This document shows positions 30,182 through 41,858 of a DNA stretch of 64,000 nucleotides, in pieces. A program made the position numbers and the translations under genes. Position 1 is the stretch's first letter, and every line of letters starts with the position of its first letter. The notes under the pieces were generated by a model, which was not told the origin of the DNA, searched no databases, and worked only from the letters and a program-made list of their open reading frames with translations. The stretch covers positions 1 through 64,000 of the forward strand of contig JABLTG010000011.1 in NCBI GenBank assembly GCA_016618085.1. Reading direction: 5' to 3'. The stretch comes from Neovahlkampfia damariscottae. Taxonomy: Eukaryota; Heterolobosea; Selenaionea; Neovahlkampfiida; Neovahlkampfiidae.

Positions 30182-30845
30182 ATGTCGGAAGAAGAAAAAT
30201 CAAAGGAAGTGAAAATCATACAAAAAAATGAAGAAGAAACAATAGAGAAACAAGAAGGAGAATATGATTATCAACATGAATTAAATAATCAAATTAAAGC
30301 ACAAATTATCTATTTGAATGATTTGAATGCAGAAATGCAAACAGAAACTCAATGGACAAAAATGAGAATGGAAACACTAACTTCATTATATTCACAATTG
30401 AATAAACCACCAACTGAAGTTTTTAATATATGTGAAGGTAAATTTTCAATAAAAGCACAAGAAGGTAAATGGACTGACGTTGAAAAAGTTGTTGGAAAAT
30501 TAGATGTTGTGGCAAGTAGAAAATATCAGTATTCTCTTTATGTATCGGGTCATTCTGTTAAATCTGATAAACCTTTGAAAGTTTCTTTTCGTTTTGTTGT
30601 CAAAAACAAAAGTTTAGAAAATGTAACTTTATTTTATCCAAATGAACAAGGAACACGTAGATTAATTTCAAATCAACCATTTCATGAATTAGGTTTTCAA
30701 AAAAAAAAATTCATTCTTTTTTTTAGTTTTCACACACGTTGCTGATTTTTGTGAAGGAATTAATAATTTTCAATTGCAAGTGAAATTAGATGGTGAATTT
30801 GAATGGAATTCGGAATACGGAGAAATTTATTTGTATATGAAATAA
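30182..30845 (+). CDS. Unknown coiled-coil plus beta-domain protein
   Basis: Two exons with an intron of about 34 nt near 30692-30725, giving about 209 residues. Residues 1-40 are Lys/Glu-rich, 40-85 form a probable coiled coil (QIKAQIIYLNDLNAEM), and 90-209 look like a beta-sandwich (FSIKAQEGKWTDVEKVV, YQYSLYVSGHSV, FRFVVKN, then FQLQVKLDGEFEW). No family is recognised. CCAAT at 30147-30151. Confidence 0.6.
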
Positions 30846-30928
30846 AAATCACTTCAATATTTTTTTTTAACTCAAAATTTAACTTCTTTTTTTTTTTTTG
30901 ACCAACCAATAATAACATCAGACTGAAC

Positions 30929-31179
30929 ATGAGGTTCACATTACAAAGCTGCAAGAGACTTATTCGTCTTCATTCAACAAATACAAAAAATACAATAAAC
31001 TTAACTTCAATAATTAAAACAGATTCAACAACAAAGGATTCAACTTCAATCACAGAATACAAAGATAAGCTTCACACTTTCAAAATGAAAAGTTTGTCAG
31101 TGAGTTTGATAAATTTTCAAGATGATGGTAAAAATAAAAAAAAAAAAAAATTAAAAAAATTTAAAAAGATGATTGTTGA
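30929..31179 (+). CDS. Small putative mitochondrial protein
   Basis: From the ATG at 30929, with CCAAT at 30906-30910. An intron from about 31127 to 31168 (GTAAAAAT...AAAAAG) brings the frame to a TGA at 31179, giving about 69 residues. The N-terminus (MRFTLQSCKRLIRLHS) is Arg-rich, without acidic residues, and amphipathic, like a mitochondrial presequence. The rest is Thr/Ser-rich and ends with an acidic D-D-D-D-C. If the intron is not used the frame runs to 31198 with a Lys-rich tail, which looks less protein-like. No family is recognised. Confidence 0.5.
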
Positions 31180-31194
31180 ATGTGAAAATAAATT

Positions 31195-32621
31195 TTAATG
31201 ACCAGAAAGAGCACCTCTTCTTTGATTTAATTTATCATCACCAAAAGAAAATCCAGTTGAGCTACTACCACCTCCTGTACTTGAATCACCAAAAGAAAAC
31301 CCAGTTGATGAACTACTACCACCTCCTGTACTTGAACTACCAAAAGAAAAACTACTTGTGCCTGTATCTTTTTTTTTATCTGAAAAATCAAAACCAAATT
31401 GACTTTGAGTTTGTTTTGGTTGTGAATCAAAACTAAAACTTGTATTTGTACCTGAACCCTGTTGTTGTTGTTGTTGTTGTGGATTTGAATACTGCAAACC
31501 TGGTAATTTATAACTTGAAGTTGAGTTATGTGAAACCTCAGGTTGTTTTTGTGTATTAGTTTCTTGAAATGGGTCCTTTGTAAAATTGAATTTCTTTATA
31601 AAATCCTCTTTCAAATTCTCAGATAATTCATGTAAAACTGATAAGTTTGAAGCAATATTTAAGAACATCTCCTGTTGATATTTTACAGTCTCCAATAAAC
31701 AAGTATCTGAAGCATGTTGATTATAATCTTGAACTGAAGAAATTGAATTAGACACCTTAATGAAAAAGTTAAAAAAAATAAAACACAAACATCTTCAATT
31801 TGACCCCAAATATCTCTCATTCTCTCTTCTAATTGTTCTGTTTTTTGTAAGAAATATCTGTTGAAAAATTAATTTTTTTTTTTTGTTCTCAACGTTGAAG
31901 TATAATCTGGGTCATAATGACCATGATGATTTTGTAATTTTTGAAAATTAATTTGACCATTCTCTGCATTTTTTAACTCATCATAAACTTCTTTTTTCAT
32001 TTTTTCAATGATTTCTTTTTCTTTTTTTAAATTATGTTTCACACTTTTTTCGTTCTTTTTTTTTAATTTTATTTTTTTTCAAATTTACTCTTTTGCATGT
32101 TTCAGTTAGAGTTTCCACTTTTTTTAATTCTTCATCTATTTTCAATTTTTGAACATCTTTGACGACATTTCTGACTTTTTTTTTGTATTTTCTGCACGCA
32201 GTTTTTTTTTTTAATTTTTTTTTTTCTTTTACTCAAATTCAAGAACTTGATTTTGTAAACTTTCTGGAAATTTTGAAAATTCAGTATTTGGATATATTTG
32301 TTCAGATGAATTTTGTTGTTGATTCATTCCAAGAGCGAAGCCAGAACTAGATGAAGATTGAGGTGCTGTACTTCCACCAAGTGAAAAACCTGAAGATGAA
32401 GAAGATGGTTGTCCTCCAAATCCAAATCCACCACCACCACTAGTACTTCCTGAGCTACCCGTTGTCGTCGAAGAACTACCAAAATTAAATCCAGAAGATC
32501 CGGTAGTTGATGGTTGAGTGGTAGTAGTACTGCTACTTCCAAAACCAAAACCTTCAGTAGAACTGGAATTAAATCCTGAAGAACCACTTCCACCAGTCGA
32601 ACCAAACGAAAATCCACTCAT
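31195..32621 (-). CDS. FG nucleoporin, Nup58/Nup49-like
   Basis: From the ATG at 32621 (CCAAT at 32639-32643). Exon 1 (to about 32235) is a Ser/Gly/Thr-rich FG domain (SGFSFGSTGG, GFGFGSSS, FNFGSSS, FGFGGQ, FSLGG). The middle exons between 32210 and 31790 encode a coiled-coil core (LQKTEQLEERMRDIWGQIED), with introns near 32195, 32080, 31880 and 31770. The last exon returns to FG repeats (FSFDS, FGFDFS, SFSFGSS, GFSFGDS). FG at both ends with a central coiled coil is the layout of Nup58/Nup45 in the central-channel Nup62 complex. Orthology with Nup58 rather than Nup62 or Nup54 rests on this layout. Confidence 0.75.
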
Positions 32622-32669
32622 TCGCACAAATTGAACAACCAATCATAATCAATTTTTATTCAATGAATT

Positions 32670-34111
<1,442 letters not shown>

Positions 34112-34379
34112 TTTGTTCTTTTAGAAGTTAGTTTTGATAAAACGGAAATTGTTCAAATTGATTGGTTCACGGAAATTTGATGGAAAATTTTTAAAAAATT
34201 TATTTTCAAACAATACAATGATTTTTCAAACTTATACAAGTTTCATTGATCGATACATTCAAATTTACAAAAACGATTCCTAATTCCATTTTTATTTTTG
34301 AATTATCAAAAAAAGGTTTCAAATTGAATGATCTTTCATTAAATTTAATTTCCTGCTTTTTTGTGAAGAAATAACTCTG

Positions 34380-35609
34380 TCAGGGTTTAAACAAAGAATA
34401 AGAAATTCTTACCAATAATGATGATTTTGTAAAATGCTCTGGATTTACTGTCAATGATAATTCAGGTAATGTCAAAGATTGATTGCAACAAATGAATCTT
34501 CCATGAGAATCTGGTTTTAAAATGATCTTATTTACAACTTTACAAACATCTCTAACATCAATCCATCCAAAACCAACATTTGGTAATGAATTAATATCTT
34601 CATTCAAAATATATTTCAACAAGATCAATCCATAATTTTGATCAATGTCAGCTCTTGTCATTAATGGACCAATTAAATTTGAGTTGATGACAGAATTTAA
34701 ATCAAATTTAGTTTTGTTCTTTCTCATAAAATTCCATGCAAATTCTTCCAGATTTTTGTGAAAAAACTTGTGAGGATGATTTGAAAATGAACTTTCAAAA
34801 TTCCAATCATCTTCAGTATAAATATCTGAAAGAGTAAGTATTGATTTGATATTCTTACATTTTTCTTTTGGTGTGTCATAAATTGAATCTAAATTTGAAA
34901 TCAAAATGAATTTTTTTATGGTTGAGTTTTCTTTGTTACAAATCTTCAAAATTAAGTGTAATTTTTGAAGTGATAAATTTATATCTTCTTCCGGTTTAAA
35001 ATTAATATGACATGGATGATCACCATATATAATATATTCACATCCTTTTAGTGACTGTTCAATAGATATTGGTTCTTTCCAATCGATTGGAAAAATTTCT
35101 AATATTCCTTTTGTTTCTTGTTTTGATAATAAATGTGAAAATTGTTTTTTACAATTTGTTAAATTTTCACATGTTGATTTTACTTCATATCCAGAATCCA
35201 AAAAATGATTGATCAAATGTCCACTTAAAAATTTTGAGCAATCAAAAACGCATATCTTTTTTGTTTGGACTTGTTTTAAATTTTTTGGTGGTTTTATAAA
35301 TATTTTTGACTTTGAATACCATTCAAATATGGTGTCTTTATCTGATAATGATTCAGTTATATCATCAACTTGTTTGAAAATAGAAAATTCGTTTTGTAAA
35401 TATTTCAGAAATTCCATTGCTTCTTCACGTTTCAACTTATAGTTCTTATGAAACCATTCTACAGCTTCGTTTCCTGAAAACTGGTTTGGATTTGGTGTTG
35501 CATCTTTTTCGTATGGACTCACTCCAAAACTTGGGTCTGATAGTTCAGCTATTATTTTTTCAAGATCTTTTGTGAGGTTATTGAATGTGGATGATAAACG
35601 ATCACCCAT
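34380..35609 (-). CDS. DEP domain fused to a degenerate extended SDR
   Basis: 409 residues, one exon, start ATG at 35609 (CCAAT 35662-35666). Residues 30-100 are a DEP domain (NQFSGNEAVEWFHKNY ... DKDTIFEWYS), a membrane and GPCR/G-protein signalling module. Residues 118-400 have the rhythm of an extended SDR/dihydroflavonol reductase (KICVFDCSKFLSGHL ... LIGP ... GFGWIDVRDVCKVV). But the Rossmann glycine motif GxxGxxG reads D-C-S-K-F-L-S, and the catalytic Tyr of YxxxK appears replaced (HKFFHKNLEEFAW), so this is probably a pseudoenzyme or ligand sensor. The last 15 residues may extend into an unseen 3' exon: 34112-34379 has no recognised gene. Confidence 0.7.
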   Translation of the reverse strand: MGDRLSSTFNNLTKDLEKIIAELSDPSFGVSPYEKDATPNPNQFSGNEAVEWFHKNYKLKREEAMEFLKYLQNEFSIFKQVDDITESLSDKDTIFEWYSKSKIFIKPPKNLKQVQTKKICVFDCSKFLSGHLINHFLDSGYEVKSTCENLTNCKKQFSHLLSKQETKGILEIFPIDWKEPISIEQSLKGCEYIIYGDHPCHINFKPEEDINLSLQKLHLILKICNKENSTIKKFILISNLDSIYDTPKEKCKNIKSILTLSDIYTEDDWNFESSFSNHPHKFFHKNLEEFAWNFMRKNKTKFDLNSVINSNLIGPLMTRADIDQNYGLILLKYILNEDINSLPNVGFGWIDVRDVCKVVNKIILKPDSHGRFICCNQSLTLPELSLTVNPEHFTKSSLLVRISYSLFKP

Positions 35610-35980
35610 CTCCTGCTTTTTGTTGAGAGTTTACGATGTGTTTGTAATAGAAATTGATGGACCAATCGGAATTTATTTCTTTCAGCCAATAATATGATCA
35701 ATTTTCCTTCAAAATCGGGAGAAGAAAAAACAATGTAATTTTTTCAACTCAAAGTAACTTTAAGGGGTGTTATTTATCTTTCCAGTTTGGGTTCAGATTT
35801 GAAAATTTGACCAATCAGGAAACACCCAACTCTCCATTTCAAAAATCACTTTTTGTTGGCAACACAACATAATCAATCGATTTTCAAGGTTCTATTTGGA
35901 ATTGGTTCGTACAAACGATGTACTTCAATGAATTTATCACTTCAAATTCAACGATCAACATGAATAATTTATTAAAAAAG
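35610..35980. promoter_or_regulatory. Gene-free stretch with several CCAAT boxes
   Basis: CCAAT boxes at 35662, about 35694 and about 35815 (CCAATC). The first fits the DEP-SDR promoter at 35609. No plus-strand gene could be confirmed to use the others. No RNA gene is recognised. Confidence 0.4.
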
Positions 35981-38834
35981 TTAAATTTGCAATAATTCTT
36001 TGTGAGATACTAAAGAAAATTCGAATGGTTGTTTATCCATAACTGTGAATAATTTTATGACAGTTGATCTATTGAAATCATCCAATACTATTGAATCTTC
36101 ATCATAAAAGTCATTCAATTCAGAATCAAATATCAATTTAACAACTTCAGTTAATCGTTTTTTACTGCAAAAAAAATAAATTCATTTTTTTCTTACCAAA
36201 TCAACTCACAAAGAAAATATGAAATTTTTTCATTTTGGGTTAAATCGACACCAAGATCATTAATTTCTTTGATGAAAGCTTCAACACTTTTTAAATTTGA
36301 TAATATATCCCAAAAGTGATAATTTGAATCTTCTTTAATTTTATCGTTGAAAAAAAATGATATTGAAATTAGAAATTGATATTTTACATATTGTCCAAAA
36401 ACATAATTTTCTTTTTCATCTCCAATTGAATCAAAACTTTCACCAAACTTCAAATCATCACATTTTTGTTGGAAATAATTCAATATGTTCGTGATTGACT
36501 TTTTTAAAAATTCCATACAATTGATGTCTGTAATTTTGTCAATCGAAAAGCATTCAATTTCAATAGGTCTGATAATGATATCACTGCTTTTTTGTTTGTT
36601 CTCCTTTTTGATGATTTTTGTTTTTATTGGTTTATTTTTTACATATTTTTCTAGAAAAAATTAGAATTATTTCTTAAAAAAAAAACCATCAGTGAGTTGT
36701 TTCAAGTGATCCCAGGATTTTGGAGTTTCAACTGTTGGGCTCCTTTCTTTTGAATTTCGTTTTTCGATACTCGGCATATTCGTTAAATCAATACTTCTTA
36801 ATTTTGGAGCTGTATCAATGGATGTCTCAATAGAATTCGTTCCAATCATAAGTGTACTTGAAAATGAATCATTTACAACTTCAGCAGTTTCCTAAGATAA
36901 AAATTAATTCAATATCGAACTTACATTCATTTGTTTTATTTCACCAATATCCTTAAATGCTTTTTGAAAAGTTTGAAGACCTCTTAGGAATAAATTTGAA
37001 TTGACTTTAATTGGTTTCATTTCTTGATCTTCATTAATCCAAAATGTTGATGATAAATTTTGTAAAAATGATTGAGCAATTGGTATACTTTCTTCAATTA
37101 ATTCTTTAACATTCATCATAAATTTTTCTTTTTGATTTTCATTAACTTTGATACCATTTGCAACATTTTGAAGAATTTTAGTCAATAGGATATTTGTTCT
37201 TAATAAATTTGGTTTTGGAGCTGTTTCTACAATTCTATTATCAACTGGTGAAATTAAAGCAGGATTAAAAAATCTTAAGAAGAAAATTCCACCAACACAT
37301 GTTTCACCTGAACCTTCAAATTTCTTATTTGATGTTTCATAAGCATAATTTAAAATAGTCTTTAATTCACTTTTTGAACATTGATTAATTTAATAAATTT
37401 TACAGAGGAAATGCGTCGACAGTGTCTGTAAGTACATTCAAAATGGAGCGTGTAACCTTTTCAATTCCTTTAATATTCTCTTCTAATGACTCATCTTCTT
37501 TAACTTTGGTTGAATCAATCTTTCAAAAAGTTTAATTTTTTTTTCAATTTCAAACCTCTAATTTCAAATCTTCTTCCAGCATACTCTGAACAAGTCCACC
37601 TAAAACAAGCTGTAAATATTTTTGTCCTTTAATTTTAAAATAAACTGTAATCAATTTTGATGCCAAAGAATTTCTTCTGAATATAGTTTCACTTGAAACT
37701 AAAAAATAAGTTTTGTGTTAAAAAAAAGAATTTTTTTTTTTTTTTACTATTTGCTTCAACTTCTTTATCAATACCAAGTTTTATAAGTTTTACAATATCT
37801 TTATCAAGTTGATCAAATAAAACAACTAAAGATAAAACAAATTCATCATTAATTTTGTTAATGTTAACATAGTTAAAGTATTCAAGTATTTCTTCATGTG
37901 TATTGTGTTTAAATATTGTTAAAAAAGGTCTAAATTGATCCATAACTGAATAAACATGACTATCAATTTTGATATTTTTATTTGAAAGTAAACAACTTAA
38001 ATAATTCTCCCAAACACTTCTTTTTTCATCTGAATCTAAAGATATAGTATAATTCTTATCAAGTATATCCACATCATTCCTTTTTGAATGAGAAGCGTAA
38101 ATTGAAATTTTGAAACTTTTCATAAAAAGTGGATCTTTCTTTGGAGCTGAATCTATCACTTCATTTATACTAATTTTTTCAAAATTTGTTTTTAATTCTT
38201 TTTCTTCTGCTTCAAATTTTTCTTGTACAGCTTTTTTAAAAAGACCAAATCCACTTTTACTTCTGTCTTTTATACCGTCAAAAAATTTTTGTGAATTTCT
38301 TTTTTTTTTGTATTCTTCTAATTCAGAGTTTGATCTTGCTCTTGTTTGTTTTATTTCTAAATCTATTTCACCAAAAGGTTCTTCGTCTTGTTCATTTGTA
38401 AAGTAAAGTAATTTATTTTTTGTTAACCTTCCATAGTAGGGTATAAGTGATTTTTCTTCATCTGAAACATCTTCTTCAATTTTTAGTTTACCACATAAAA
38501 GATATTCTTTTTTTGTTTAATTTTTTTTAAAAGGTTTACTTGGTGGTTTGATTTTTGGTTGTGTTTGGTTGGACATGTCTGATAATGAATTTGAACTCAT
38601 GACAAAATCTGTTTCTTCTAAGTTTCCACTTGATAATTTTCTACGTGGTGTTAATGGATTTCTTGGTGTTTTTGGATCTTTTCTTCCAGGACTTTTTGTT
38701 GAAATTAATGAACCAGATCTTCGTGGACTTCTTGGACCTGATTCACCTAAATTTAAATTTAAATTTTTAACTGAAGATAATTTGTTTGGACTCTGTGGTT
38801 CTTCTTGTGAACCAAGACTAACCTCACTCGTCAT
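35981..38834 (-). CDS. PH-RasGAP protein
   Basis: About nine exons from the ATG at 38834 (CCAAT 38859-38863) to a TAA at 35981, about 840 residues. The N-terminus is a Ser/Pro/Arg-rich disordered region (SPRRSGSLI, TPRNPLTPRRK). A PH domain follows, apparently split by an insert of about 80 residues: first half KEYLLCGKLKI ... LLYFTNEQ ... FGEIDL, second half FKISIYASHSKRN ... SVWENYLSCL. The RasGAP domain has the arginine finger region (IFRRNSLASKLI) and the signature FLRFFNPALISP followed by NLLRTNILLTKILQNVANG. The C-terminal 250 residues are helical and unassigned. It accelerates GTP hydrolysis on Ras-family GTPases at the membrane. Confidence 0.85.
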
Positions 38835-38980
38835 GACAAAAAACGATAAAATATTAGACCAATCAAAATACCCCATATTTTAAAAAATTGTTTGAAATTT
38901 TTTTCAAAACAAAATAAAATTGATACAAAAATACTTTTAGAAGAATATCCAATCAAAAACGTCGAAAAAATTGAAAACTG

Positions 38981-39322
38981 ATGAACTGTCAAGCTACCAC
39001 AACTTGTTCAGAAATTAATTTCAAAAAAGCAACACCAAAACAAGTAGATCACACTTTCAAAGTACTCTTCAGTGGAGAAAAAACAATTACAATACAATAT
39101 CCTCATCCATTTTTAGATTCATTCGGATCACAAGATTTGTCTCTCAACAATGATTCAAATGATGGGGAAGATTATGTCTTCTACCCACCAAACAATAATA
39201 CCGGAAAAGTTGCTCGTTTCAAAATTAATCTCAAAGAGAACACTTACATATTTAGCCATGGAATAGGAAGCGGAATTTATCGAGGATCTAGTGAAGAAGG
39301 ATATTTCACACTTGAGAAATAA
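38981..39322 (+). CDS. Unknown 113-residue protein
   Basis: Single exon, ATG at 38981, CCAAT at 38950-38954. Probably all-beta: DHTFKVLFSGEKTITIQYP, then GKVARFKINLKENTYIF and GIYRGSSEEGYFTLEK. No signal peptide or transmembrane helix. I do not recognise a family. The overall size and strand rhythm would fit a small carbohydrate- or lipid-binding sandwich, but this is only a guess. Its stop lies 30 bp from the convergent calpain-7 stop. Confidence 0.6.
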   Translation: MNCQATTTCSEINFKKATPKQVDHTFKVLFSGEKTITIQYPHPFLDSFGSQDLSLNNDSNDGEDYVFYPPNNNTGKVARFKINLKENTYIFSHGIGSGIYRGSSEEGYFTLEK

Positions 39323-39351
39323 ACAACTTTTTTGAAACTAATTTCTTTATT

Positions 39352-41780
39352 TTACAATCTTAACAGTTGAATTGGATGTGATTTTGATTCAACTTTCAAA
39401 GTAAATGGACAATATTCACCTTGATAATAAGTTGAAACTACAACTGTTAATGTTATATTTTGAACTTGTTTCAATTCACAAAAACAATAAGAATTTCTAT
39501 AATCACCTGAAGTAGCAATAACAATATCAGTTGTTGCAAGATGAACTCTTTCCCCATTAAATTGACAAATAACAATATTCACTGAAATATTATCAATTGT
39601 TTCTAACGATAAAATAACATCAGTTGTTTTTTTAATAATTAATTCAAATTGTGGATTGATACAATAGGTTGATGTATTCATCACAGAACCACCTGAATTC
39701 AATTTATTCCATTCCGAAAAAATAATTGATTTATGAGGATATGGTTTCAATTCATTAAAATAAATAGGTACAGTTGAATAAACTTTCAATGAATATCGAA
39801 TTGGTTTCATTTCATCATATTGAGATAATAACAATGTATAAAAATGTGATTTATCTTCATTTGAATGTAGACTAATCAAATAATGTGGATTGTTTGAATA
39901 GACTCCTTCAATAAGTGGTATTCCTTTATACAATTTTCTTTCTTCTCCTTGATAAACATGAAATGTTATATAATCTTGATATTTAGTTGTTAAAGATTTA
40001 ACATGTTTTGTTAACATTATCCAGACTATTCCTTTTCCTTTTATCATTAATTGATATTGTGGATTGTATGACATGTTAAAAGTGTCTTTTTTTATGATTG
40101 GACATTCATTTAATTTCCATGAAATATGTCGGATTGATGAATGATTAAATAATTCAGGATTCCAACTTAAATGTAAAGTTGAAAAATATTGACATAATGA
40201 ATCAAAATCTAACCAAAAAATACCTTCATCATTTTCATATTCTTTTTTTAAATCATAATTCAATTCTTTCATTAAATCAAATGACCAACTTTTTTTGTCC
40301 CTTGATGAGAATTTTCCTTTCCAACCTAAGGTTTTCCATGGGTTTTTTAACTTGATTAATTTCAAATTTGAGATTTCTTTAACATCTAAAACAGCATAGG
40401 CATGATTTGAAAATAAACCAATATCATTGGATGTTTTTGAATCTATATCTCCTGTTGATGCAGTTATCAAACAATCACCAAATGAATAACCAGAAGTTAA
40501 TCTTTTCCATGTTATATTATGATTAAATTCCGTTGATTTTAATAAAATTTCTTCTGGAATCCATCCTGTCAAATGATGAATGTCAATTCCAGAATTTGAT
40601 CCTTGAAATGAATAACCACCATTTAATTTCATATATGCTTTCTCCAATAAACAAATCCACAATTCATTTTTTGAATATGAAGTTAATAAATTTCCAAATT
40701 TGTCAATTGGAAAATAATCATCAATAATGACTTTTCTCTGAATTCCATTGAAGAATAACTTGATGGCATATTTCCCTGAAGGATTAATAATTGGTTCACC
40801 TTGTTGATTTTGTGGGTAAATCAAATTAGAAATCAACTTTTTTTTATATTTTGATTCAAAAATTGCTGAAACAATTAAAGAAGCAACAAAACTACAATCA
40901 GAAACAACGTATTGTGTAACATTTTCAATATTCAAATCTGAAATTATTGTTGGTTTTTTTATGATTTCAGAAATTCTCTTCCAAGAATGAAAATGTATCT
41001 CTTGTTGTTCTGATAATTTTAAAACACCATCTGGATCAATGAACCCTTTTTTATCATTTAATTCTTCATTTTTATCAAATGCATCAATCCATGGTAAAAA
41101 TAATTTGTCGTTAATGATACTTGATTCTCTCAGGACTTCAATTTCTTTATCTGAAAGACAATTTTGTTTTATTGATTTTAGATCACTTGAAGCTCTTCTT
41201 ATTGTGTTTGTTAATCTTTTGAGTTTCTCAGCTCGATCTAAAATTTGTGTTATTTTTTTTTTTAATTCTGGTTGGTTTGAGTGTTTCAATAACTGAAAAT
41301 ATGAATAAAAAGTTGAAAAAGTATTACATCAATGTACTGCTGAGTTGATTCAGTGTACCAAATAAGAGCTTTTTCATATTCTTTTTTTGTGTCATAGTCC
41401 AAAGCCTATAGAAAAAAAAAGTTAAATTTGTCAAAAGTGACTTTTTACTTTTTCATAGCAATAAATAGCATTTGAGTGAATAAAAAATATTAAATTATTT
41501 GTATTTCCGTTTATTTGATGGTTTTTAATTGACTCTGCTCTTTCCAGTGCAAACTAAAGAATAAAAAAAACTTGATAAAAAATACTTGTGCTTGACTTTT
41601 TATAACTGTTTTACATCTTTCATTTTTTTCTGATTTTAAATAATCCAAGAGAGTGTCTATAGATTTTATATAACTCGTTTTCGAAGAAGAAAATTGTTGT
41701 TCTGATTCTTCTCTTGCTGCAATCATGAGTAGTTTTTGAATTCTCTGAAATTTATTTACTCTAGCCTGCTCGTCACTCAT
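39352..41780 (-). CDS. CAPN7: Calpain-7 (PalB-type) cysteine protease
   Basis: Four exons; the start at 41780 (MSDEQARVNKFQRIQ) follows ATTGG at 41850-41854. N-terminal helical MIT domains (residues 5-170) bind ESCRT-III tails, as in CAPN7/PalB. The CysPc domain is complete: SDCSFVASLIVSA with the catalytic Cys, SNHAYAVLDVKE with His, LKNPWKTLGWKG with Asn. Two C-terminal C2-like/CBSW beta domains follow. About 770 residues. In fungi PalB cleaves the pH-response factor; in animals CAPN7 works with ESCRT-III. Introns near 41295-41330, 41407-41449 and 41553-41586. Confidence 0.92.
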
Positions 41781-41858
41781 CTTCAAAATGACAACGGAAA
41801 ACCGGATGAGTAAAGAAAAAATTGACAAATGAAAAAAAAGAGTATTTTCATTGGTCAC

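Noticed and set aside
35697-35830. Tiny plus-strand frame with a possible intron after CCAATAATATG
   Set aside because: It would give only about 21 residues and ends at once; not distinguishable from chance.
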